Made by a program: the position numbers and the translations under genes. DNA of 10,283 nt from an uncultured Bacillota bacterium (GTDB lineage: Bacteria > Bacillota > Clostridia > Peptostreptococcales > Anaerovoracaceae). Of the stretch, positions 4,885 to 10,283 are shown in pieces. Where the stretch lies: positions 1-10,283 of the forward strand of contig CAUHLX010000070.1 of assembly GCA_959606705.1 (NCBI GenBank), given 5' to 3'. Positions within the stretch are counted from its first letter, which is position 1, and the number at the start of each line of letters is the position of its first letter. Under the pieces are notes generated by a model. That model made no database searches, had not been told where the DNA came from, and worked only from the letters and a program-made list of their open reading frames with translations.

Positions 4885-7037
4885 TCGTTGTGTTCTCCTT
4901 TCTTCCCTGTCATTTCCTTCTTCCAGCTTTGTAAAAACGTCTCGCCCTTTTCGGTAATTTGGCTTCCCTGCCGGGTACGTCCCACCTTGATCAGTCCGTA
5001 ACGCTCCAGTTTTTCAAACCGGGTCCGCAGCTGCTCGGGGGAGAGCGGCCCTTCCGGCCTGCTCTGGGAGAGACGGCACAGCTTGTTTCGTCCCAATACC
5101 GCTCCGTTTTGCATGGCTCGGTGCAGCTGTTCCAAAAGATAGGCCAGCTCCTCCGCGGTCTTTCGTCCGTTTTCCGCGATCACCGGCTCCCATAGCCATT
5201 GCTCTCCCGCAGGCTCCCCTCCTCCGTACGTCCGAAACTCTTCGGGCAGATCAGCTGGAGCAATCTCCTGATGATCGCAGAGAGTCTCCAAATAGTATAC
5301 CAGATTTTGCAGCTCACGCACATTCCCGGGCCAGGGATATCGGAACAAAAGCTCCATCGCCTGGTCGTTCAGCCGTTTCCCGCTGCCGACCTCCCGGAAA
5401 AAATGCTCCAGGAACAGGGGAATGTCTTCCGCTCGCTGGGACAACGGCGGAATGTGGATGTGCAGAACCTTCAGCCGATAGTACAGATCCATCCGGAAAC
5501 GCCCCTCCCGAACCATTTGAAACAAATTGCGATTGGTGGCCGCGATCACTCGCACGTCCACGGGAATGATCCGATTACCGCCCACCCGCATCACTTCCCG
5601 TTCCTGGAGCACGCGGAGCAGCCTCTGCTGAATATGGGGAGACACATCGCCGATTTCATCGATAAAAATGGTCCCGTTGTGTGCCATTTCAAATAAGCCC
5701 GGCTTGCCGCCCTTCAACGCTCCGGTAAAGGCACCCTCCTCGTACCCGAAGATTTCACTTTCGATAATGCTGTCCGAAAGGGACGCCAGGTTCACCGCTA
5801 CGAAAGGATACCTGGCCCGGACGGATTGATTGTGAATGGCCTGTGCGAACATTTCCTTGCCCGTACCGTTGTCTCCGGTCAGAAGCACGGTGTAGTCGCT
5901 GGCGGCGATCTTGTACACCTCCTGTATTTTCCCCCGGATCAGCGGACTTTTTCCGATCAGCTTGTCCAAGGTGTATTTGGCGACGAAGCCCTTTCGGGAC
6001 AGCTTTTTCCGCACGTCCGTCTCCAGCTCCTGAATCCGGGTCACATCTTGGATATTTAGAATGAAGCCCGAATCCTCTCCTTCGTTTTTCTGGCGATTGA
6101 CCAACAGCTTTCGATCCCGGTAATCGATCAGCTCCGAGTAAAGATCTCCGTCGTAACGGATCATGGCCGACAGCTCCGGGCCAAAAGGAATCTCACGATA
6201 ATCCTTGCCGATGACATCGTAATATTCCGTACCGGTGAGATTGAGAAAGGTCTTATTGCAGAACAGCACCCGTCCGCTTTCCTCCGTGCAGAATATTCCT
6301 TCGTTTATAACCTCTAAAATCCCGGTTATGCTCTTGTTGATCACCGTGTGGTAACGATTGATGCCCCGGAGCTCCTTCTGATACCACTCCTCGATCCCGG
6401 CCAGCTTTTCCGCGGACAGTCCGAGGGCCATGAAAATCTCCATCACCGTGGAAATACTCAACGTTCGAAACTCCACGTCGATCACTCGTTTCGCCTGCGC
6501 CATCTGAGGCAGGAATTTTCCCGGCGTCACTACGATCCCCGATGAAACCATCGCCGCTCCCGGATAATACGGCCGAAGCCTGAGGTGATTCACCCCTACC
6601 TGTTTCAGCTCCTCGATCAGCTCCAGAGACGCCTCTCGGCTGCTTCCGAAGGCGGAAACCTCCGTGCCGGATTCGATGCTGATCAGTTCCGGCAGTCTGG
6701 TCATCTCGATATTTCTCCGGGTGACGACCGCCGGAACGCCGCTTCCCTTGGCGGTTTCCTTCCCGTCCCGCACTTCGGTTCCGCCTCGGACTCCGCCGGC
6801 TTCCACCGCCCGTCTCACCGCCTCGCTGGAATAGATCACCAGCGCGTATTCCTTCCCATCGAAAGCGGGAAGCTCCTGCCGCGGCACCCCCACCTCCGTC
6901 TCCAGAGAAAACAGACAAAGCTCCTGCTTCGGAGCAAGCAGCTCGGTCAATTCTCCCGCGATGAACTGGCTGGTATGCCAGTACGCCGAAATCACCGCGA
7001 TCCGCTGCCGCTGTTCCCCCACGATCCGCTCCGTCAT
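4881..7037 (-). CDS. PrpR-type sigma-54-dependent transcriptional activator with PAS domain
   Basis: 718-residue enhancer-binding protein. Residues about 12-190 match the propionate-activator N-terminal domain (PrpR_N), the presumed ligand sensor; about 235-340 is a PAS domain (GILEVINEGIFCTEESGRVL); about 360-585 is the sigma-54 AAA+ ATPase, with Walker A GDNGTGKE (388-395), an intact sigma-54-contacting GAFTGA loop (435-440), Walker B GTIFIDEIGD (455-464) and WPGNVRELQNLV (569-580). The C-terminus (about 625-705) lacks an obvious Fis-type helix-turn-helix; it instead looks like a winged helix, with LSPEQLRTRFEKLERYGLI then KGETFL. The frame is open to 7112, but GGAGG at 7043-7047 lies 5 nt before the ATG at 7037, so I chose that start. 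It is divergent from an operon with a clear -24/-12 promoter and overlaps the amidase gene by 4 bp, so it very probably activates the former and is coexpressed with the latter. Confidence 0.94.
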   Translation of the reverse strand: MTERIVGEQRQRIAVISAYWHTSQFIAGELTELLAPKQELCLFSLETEVGVPRQELPAFDGKEYALVIYSSEAVRRAVEAGGVRGGTEVRDGKETAKGSGVPAVVTRRNIEMTRLPELISIESGTEVSAFGSSREASLELIEELKQVGVNHLRLRPYYPGAAMVSSGIVVTPGKFLPQMAQAKRVIDVEFRTLSISTVMEIFMALGLSAEKLAGIEEWYQKELRGINRYHTVINKSITGILEVINEGIFCTEESGRVLFCNKTFLNLTGTEYYDVIGKDYREIPFGPELSAMIRYDGDLYSELIDYRDRKLLVNRQKNEGEDSGFILNIQDVTRIQELETDVRKKLSRKGFVAKYTLDKLIGKSPLIRGKIQEVYKIAASDYTVLLTGDNGTGKEMFAQAIHNQSVRARYPFVAVNLASLSDSIIESEIFGYEEGAFTGALKGGKPGLFEMAHNGTIFIDEIGDVSPHIQQRLLRVLQEREVMRVGGNRIIPVDVRVIAATNRNLFQMVREGRFRMDLYYRLKVLHIHIPPLSQRAEDIPLFLEHFFREVGSGKRLNDQAMELLFRYPWPGNVRELQNLVYYLETLCDHQEIAPADLPEEFRTYGGGEPAGEQWLWEPVIAENGRKTAEELAYLLEQLHRAMQNGAVLGRNKLCRLSQSRPEGPLSPEQLRTRFEKLERYGLIKVGRTRQGSQITEKGETFLQSWKKEMTGKKGEHNE

Positions 7038-7108
7038 CTCTTCCTCCCATTCTCTTGTTCGGCTTTCGCCAATTAAGTGATTAATTAAGTTATTTGCAAA
7101 CCATATCA

Positions 7109-7120
7109 ACACAAATATTT
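7109..7120. repeat. ACACAAATATTT, copy 1 (possible activator site)
   Basis: Twelve-base direct repeat identical to 7173-7184, 64 bp apart, close to six helical turns. A partial inverted partner, TATTTG at 7091-7096, faces CAAATA at 7112-7117. It lies about 200 bp upstream of the predicted sigma-54 start and near the activator's own start, so it could serve activation and autoregulation. Confidence 0.5.
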
Positions 7121-7172
7121 TACCCCAATCTTAGACAGAATACAACACGTCCTTTTTTGTTTTGGTGTAATC

Positions 7173-7199
7173 ACACAAATATTTATCAAATACTTTGTG
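7173..7199. promoter_or_regulatory. Candidate enhancer (UAS): ACACAAATATTT copy 2 within an interrupted palindrome
   Basis: The second copy of the direct repeat (7173-7184) is the left arm of a near-palindrome: CACAAATATTT (7174-7184) faces AAATACTTTGTG (7188-7199), pairing throughout except for one extra C at 7193. The centre is about 130 bp upstream of the predicted transcription start, the usual distance for sigma-54 activator sites. Binding by the adjacent activator is inferred. Confidence 0.55.
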
Positions 7200-7290
7200 C
7201 CTGTTTTACCGGGATTTGCAGGGGAAGACAGGGTCGCCCCACCGCGCGAGCTCCACGCCTTCCCCTAAATTTCAAGGAGACCCTCCCGGT

Positions 7291-7308
7291 TTGGCATAGG
7301 ACTTGCTT
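7291..7308 (+). promoter_or_regulatory. Sigma-54 (-24/-12) promoter
   Basis: TTGGCATAGGACTTGCTT matches the sigma-54 consensus TGGCAC-N5-TTGCW, with the invariant GG (7293-7294) and GC (7305-7306) exactly 10 nt apart. Transcription would begin near 7318, giving a leader of about 60 nt before the ATG at 7378. It faces the membrane-protein operon and is divergent from a sigma-54 activator with an intact GAFTGA motif, so sequence and context agree. Confidence 0.88.
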
Positions 7309-7340
7309 TTATACTATCGTATCATTTATATTTTTCACCG

Positions 7341-7358
7341 CCGCCCGCGGGCGGGCGG
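7341..7358 (+). other. GC-rich leader hairpin just before the ribosome binding site
   Basis: CCGCCC (7341-7346) can pair with GGGCGG (7353-7358) around a 6-nt loop in the predicted 60-nt leader, ending 5 nt before AGGAGG (7364-7369). It may affect translation or RNA stability; it has no T-tract and does not look like a terminator. Confidence 0.4.
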
Positions 7359-7377
7359 GAGACAGGAGGTTTTATCT

Positions 7378-8076
7378 ATGGATTACTTAAAAATTGCCAA
7401 CGGACCGGTCATGTGGCTGGTCTGCGGTCTGGGGGTCGGTCTGGTCCTCGTACAGTCGATATTGTTTCTGAAAAAGTCAATCACCAGCGGCAGAGAATTG
7501 GGCATCACCAACGACCAGCTTAAACACGCGGTGAAGGCCAGCACGATCTCCGCCGTAGGGCCTTCTCTGGTCATCCTGGCGGGCATGATTTCCTTGCTGG
7601 TCACCATGGGCGGTCCCGTAGCCTGGATGCGTCTGTCCTACATCGGTTCCGTGCAGTTCGAGCTCATGAGCGCGGAGTTCGGCGCTCAGGCCGTGGGCGT
7701 GTCCCTGGATGGTCCGGACATGAACGCCATCGCCTTTACCAACGGCGTCTGGGTTATGGCCCTGGGTTCTTTCGGCTGGGTGCTGTTCACCGCCCTCTGT
7801 ACCCACAAGATGGACAAGTTCAGAAATGTTCTGGCCGGCGGCCGAAAAGCCTTCATGCCCATTCTGTCCGTGGCGGCCATGCTGGGTGCCTTCGGTTACC
7901 TGGCTTCTGATCGAATCATGCGTTTTGACCAGGGCACCATCAGCTGCGTCGCCGGATTCGTGCTCATGGGACTCATCGTTTTGATCAATCGCAAGCTGCA
8001 GAAGCAGTGGCTCAAGGAATGGGCCATGTGCATTTCCATGTTCGGCGGCATGCTGGTCGCCGTGGCGCTTTATTAA
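7378..8076 (+). CDS. DUF5058-family integral membrane protein, putative transporter subunit
   Basis: 232-residue membrane protein that I recognise as DUF5058, a family without a known function. About six hydrophobic segments are visible: 9-31, 57-79, 122-142, 157-176, 186-204 and 214-231. Conserved-looking stretches are MDYLKIANGPVMW at the start, GPSLVILAGMISLLVTMGGP (61-80) followed by VAWMRLSYIGSV, FTNGVWVMALGSFGW and THKMDKF. The frame is open from 7303, upstream of the predicted transcription start; the ATG at 7378 has AGGAGG 8 nt before it and is the family-like start. It is the first gene of the sigma-54-driven operon, followed after 21 bp by another membrane protein of similar size and then an amidohydrolase. 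The pairing and the hydrolases suggest a two-subunit permease; that is inference. Overall family confidence is good, function unknown. Confidence 0.85.
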   Translation: MDYLKIANGPVMWLVCGLGVGLVLVQSILFLKKSITSGRELGITNDQLKHAVKASTISAVGPSLVILAGMISLLVTMGGPVAWMRLSYIGSVQFELMSAEFGAQAVGVSLDGPDMNAIAFTNGVWVMALGSFGWVLFTALCTHKMDKFRNVLAGGRKAFMPILSVAAMLGAFGYLASDRIMRFDQGTISCVAGFVLMGLIVLINRKLQKQWLKEWAMCISMFGGMLVAVALY

Positions 8077-8097
8077 AGAAAAAGGAGGATTGCCATT

Positions 8098-8814
8098 ATG
8101 GAAAATCAAGTTCAAAATACAAGCGGCACCGCTCAGCTGGATGGGGAATACATGCCCTTCATCGTTCGCTGGGGCCGGATCACCAACCTGATCGGCGTAG
8201 CCCTGTGCTTCCTGCCGGCTCTGGTTCTCACCTTCGGCTACGGCTTCAACCCGGGGCTGACGGCCATCATCACCGGCGCCCTGGCCCAGGTCAGCGGCAG
8301 CTGCATCTTCTGGTTCGTGGAACCCATCTCCTACTTCCCCGTGCTGGGAATTCCCGGCACCTATATGGCCTTCCTGGCTGGCAACGGCTCCAGCTTGCGC
8401 CTGCCCTGCTCCGCCGCGGCTCAGGATTCCGCGGGAGTGGTCCCCGGAACGGAAGCCGGCACCATCATCTCCACCGTGGGCATCACCGTCTCCATCTTCA
8501 TCAACGTGGCGATGCTGTCGGTGGGCGTAATCCTGGGAACCTCCGTGCTCAGCAAGCTTCCGGCCTCCGTGGTGGCGGCTCTGGGATTGATTCTTCCGGC
8601 CTTGTTCGGCGCCATGTTCGCTCAGTTTGCGGTCTCCCAGCCCAAGATCGGCGGTGTGGCGATCGTGCTGGCTCTGGGCATGACCTATCTGGCCAAGATC
8701 GGAGCGCTCTCCATCTTCCCGGGACAGCCGTCCTACGTAATCATTATCGTGGCGGTATTCGGCACCATCGGAATTTCCAAGTTCATGTTCGGCAAGGGCT
8801 GGATCAAAGCGTAA
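8098..8814 (+). CDS. Polytopic membrane protein partnered with DUF5058, putative transporter subunit
   Basis: 238-residue hydrophobic protein with a soluble N-terminal tail of about 25 residues and about six membrane segments (28-50, 53-73, 121-148, 156-179, 183-204, 211-227). The stretch 72-112 between them is rich in Pro, Gly and small residues, with EPISYFPVLGIPGTYMAFL and GNGSSLRLPCSAAAQDSAGV; it could be a re-entrant loop lining a substrate path. AAAGGAGG (8081-8088) is 9 nt before the ATG. It lies 21 bp after the DUF5058 gene and 51 bp before the amidohydrolase gene, clearly one operon. I do not recognise a characterised family. With two small membrane proteins side by side, no ATPase and no binding protein, a secondary transporter made of two different subunits is the simplest guess; a channel or sensor is possible. 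Confidence 0.85.
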   Translation: MENQVQNTSGTAQLDGEYMPFIVRWGRITNLIGVALCFLPALVLTFGYGFNPGLTAIITGALAQVSGSCIFWFVEPISYFPVLGIPGTYMAFLAGNGSSLRLPCSAAAQDSAGVVPGTEAGTIISTVGITVSIFINVAMLSVGVILGTSVLSKLPASVVAALGLILPALFGAMFAQFAVSQPKIGGVAIVLALGMTYLAKIGALSIFPGQPSYVIIIVAVFGTIGISKFMFGKGWIKA

Positions 8815-8823
8815 GGAACGGAT

Positions 8824-8842
8824 CGGGCCGGCTGTCGGCCCG
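8824..8842 (+). other. Intercistronic hairpin between membrane gene and amidohydrolase gene
   Basis: CGGGCCG (8824-8830) and CGGCCCG (8836-8842) form a perfect 7-bp G/C stem with a 5-nt loop in the 51-bp gap. No T-tract follows, so it is probably not a terminator; it could stabilise mRNA ends or alter relative expression. Confidence 0.5.
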
Positions 8843-8865
8843 ACGGACGGAAAGGAGCAACTCAC

Positions 8866-10283
8866 ATGTCAGATTACGATATCATCATCAAAAACGGCTT
8901 CATAGCGGACGGAACCGGCGCGCCCGGCCAGTACGCGGACGTGGCGGTCAAAGGCGATCGAATCGCCGCGGTGGGCCGGCTGGAAGGCGCCTCCGCTCAG
9001 CGGATCATCGACGCCGGCGGGCACTTGGTCTGCCCCGGCTTCATCGATCCCCACACCCACGAGGAAACCGTGGCTCTGTTCGACGGGGATTTCGAGGTCT
9101 ACCTGAAAATGGGGGTCACCACCACCATCAACGGCAATTGCAGTCACTCGATCACCCCCGGTCCCTCGGAAAATGTTTACCAGTATTATTATAAAAACGG
9201 TCTGATGACCAAAGAGGGCGTAGAACGGTTTAATGCCGCCGCCCCTAAATGGAAGGACTTTGCCGGCTTCTGCGGCGTTCTGGAGGACTCGGGCATCAAC
9301 ATCAACATGGGTCTGCTGCTGGGCCACGGAACCATCCGCTGGACGGTGATGGGCGGCTCGAAGGACCGCAAGCCCACCCCGGAGGAAAACGCCCTGATCC
9401 ATCGTTATCTGGAAGAGGGAATGTCCCAGGGTGCCCTGGGGATGTCCACCGGTCTGGCCTACATCCCCAGCAGATACGCCGACACCGACGAGCTGGTGGA
9501 CTGCTGCAGCATCGTCAAGAAGTACGACGGCACCTACGCCACCCATGGCCGTTACTATATCGGTATCCTGCCCTCCACGGAGGAAGCCATCGAAATCGGC
9601 AGACGTTCCGGCTGTCGGGTACAGGTTTCTCATCTGACCCCTACCTCGCCCGAATCCTTCGACGCCATTTTGGCGGCCCGAAAGGAGGGCATTCAGGTGG
9701 CGGCGGATACCGTTCCCCGAAGCGCGGGTCACTGCATGCGCAAGGACCGGCTGATTCAGTTCATCATGGCCATTTCCAGCACCCTGTTCGATATGGGCGT
9801 GGAAGGTGTCAAAGCGGCACTGGCTGACAAGGAAGGCCGGGAGGTGGTCCGCAAGGAAGCCTTTATTCTGGGAAATGACATGACCACCATGCTGGTGATC
9901 AACACTGGCAATCCGCAGCTGGAGAACAAGAGCATTCAGGAGATTGCCGACAACCAGGGCCGCGGCGGCGACGCCTTCGACGTGCTTTTGGATCTGATCG
10001 GAGACGGCAACGAATACACCTTCTGGCTGGGCGGCCCGGTACGTGGAGATTACCCCTTGGCTCCCCATCCGCAAAACGTACTGGACAATCCCTACGTCAT
10101 GGTGGGTTCCGACCGGATTTTCGCCGAGCCTTGGGACCCCAGGTCCTGGTATGAGCTGCAGCGCCGGGGATCCTTCCCCATCTTCATGGATATGTACCGC
10201 AAAAAAGGAATTCCCGTGGAAGAAATCGTTCGTCGAAACACCTCTCTGGCGGCCAGCCAGTTTGCCATTACCGACCGCGGTCT
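8866..10283 (+). CDS. N-acyl-D-amino-acid deacylase-family amidohydrolase; 3' end outside window
   Basis: 472 codons of an open frame running off the right edge. It belongs to the D-aminoacylase branch (COG3653) of the metal-dependent amidohydrolases, cytosolic enzymes that release D-amino acids from N-acyl forms. Family marks: IIIKNGFIADGTG at the start, GFIDPHTHEE (His63, His65), TTINGNCSHSITPG (Cys92, the metal-ligand Cys of D-aminoacylases), GHGTIRWTVMG, GALGMSTGLAYIPSRYADTD, YATHGRY (His227), QVSHLTPT (His256) and MVGSDRIF (Asp416). These match known metal ligands (Cys96, His220, His250, Asp366 in the Alcaligenes enzyme). Where many relatives have THxRxE after the first late His, this protein has THGRYY, so substrate contacts may differ. 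AAAGGAG at 8851-8857 supports the ATG. Third gene of the sigma-54 operon. Exact substrate is uncertain; the usual length is near 480-530, so little is missing. Confidence 0.92.
   Translation, partial: MSDYDIIIKNGFIADGTGAPGQYADVAVKGDRIAAVGRLEGASAQRIIDAGGHLVCPGFIDPHTHEETVALFDGDFEVYLKMGVTTTINGNCSHSITPGPSENVYQYYYKNGLMTKEGVERFNAAAPKWKDFAGFCGVLEDSGININMGLLLGHGTIRWTVMGGSKDRKPTPEENALIHRYLEEGMSQGALGMSTGLAYIPSRYADTDELVDCCSIVKKYDGTYATHGRYYIGILPSTEEAIEIGRRSGCRVQVSHLTPTSPESFDAILAARKEGIQVAADTVPRSAGHCMRKDRLIQFIMAISSTLFDMGVEGVKAALADKEGREVVRKEAFILGNDMTTMLVINTGNPQLENKSIQEIADNQGRGGDAFDVLLDLIGDGNEYTFWLGGPVRGDYPLAPHPQNVLDNPYVMVGSDRIFAEPWDPRSWYELQRRGSFPIFMDMYRKKGIPVEEIVRRNTSLAASQFAITDRG

Larger units (their letters stand above)
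7038..7377. promoter_or_regulatory. Divergent control region between activator and membrane-protein operons
   Basis: 340 bp without a convincing gene. The left half, next to the activator, is AT-rich and holds operator-like repeats (7091-7120 and 7173-7199); a weak possible sigma-70-type promoter for the activator is TTGATA followed 18 bp later by ATTAAT, on the minus strand near 7080-7106. The right half is GC-rich, with an 8-bp inverted repeat (AGGGGAAG 7220-7227 and CTTCCCCT 7259-7266), the sigma-54 promoter at 7291-7308 and a GC-rich leader hairpin at 7341-7358. Confidence 0.7.

Noticed and set aside
7220..7266. 8-bp inverted repeat AGGGGAAG/CTTCCCCT as a terminator or attachment site
   Set aside because: 31-nt spacer, no T-tract and no mobile-element gene nearby; recorded only as part of the control region.
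7477..8865. 462-residue minus-strand open frame opposite the two membrane-protein genes
   Set aside because: Its protein is His/Gln/Gly/Asp-rich low-complexity of the kind made by the antisense of GC-rich coding DNA; the plus strand has ribosome binding sites and recognisable membrane proteins.
8007..9194. 395-residue plus-strand open frame across the second membrane gene and the amidohydrolase start
   Set aside because: Arg/His/Gly-rich composition and overlap with two well-supported genes in another frame.
8869..10074. 401-residue minus-strand open frame opposite the amidohydrolase gene
   Set aside because: Antisense shadow; the plus-strand frame has complete D-aminoacylase motifs through the window end.

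Overview
The window looks like chromosomal DNA of an anaerobic Bacillota, most likely a Clostridia-type organism of moderately high G+C. The evidence is consistent strong AGGAGG-type ribosome binding sites, the gene families present (DUF5058, an SPL-family radical SAM protein, a PrpR-type sigma-54 activator with a winged-helix C-terminus, a Cys-rich small protein) and tight operon spacing. No rRNA, tRNA, CRISPR array, insertion sequence or phage gene was seen. The taxonomic call is an inference.

Left part (1-2420): an apparent minus-strand operon of an SPL-family radical SAM gene followed after 22 bp by malQ (4-alpha-glucanotransferase, cut by the window edge). Immediately upstream lies a decayed MarR-family regulator with an internal TAG stop and a missing N-terminal half, whose promoter and palindromic operator-like site still seem present. 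A possible 40-residue plus-strand gene ends at a very strong 15-bp terminator hairpin.

Middle (2420-3640): a minus-strand MgtC/SapB-family membrane protein gene, then a plus-strand gene for a 75-residue protein with a tail very rich in CxC motifs, followed by two hairpin terminators that separate it from the convergent amidase gene.

Right part (3640-10283): a complete sigma-54-controlled divergon. Leftward, a PrpR-type enhancer-binding protein overlaps by 4 bp an M20-family hydantoinase/carbamoylase-type amidase. Rightward, a clear -24/-12 promoter drives a DUF5058 membrane protein, a second uncharacterised polytopic membrane protein and an N-acyl-D-amino-acid deacylase-family amidohydrolase (cut by the window end). 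Repeats of ACACAAATATTT and an interrupted palindrome lie at enhancer distance between them. My reading is that the two membrane proteins form an undescribed transporter for an N-acylated or N-carbamoylated amino-acid-like compound, the two hydrolases cleave it, and the regulator senses it or a product. This is the most interesting system in the window; its substrate is unknown.
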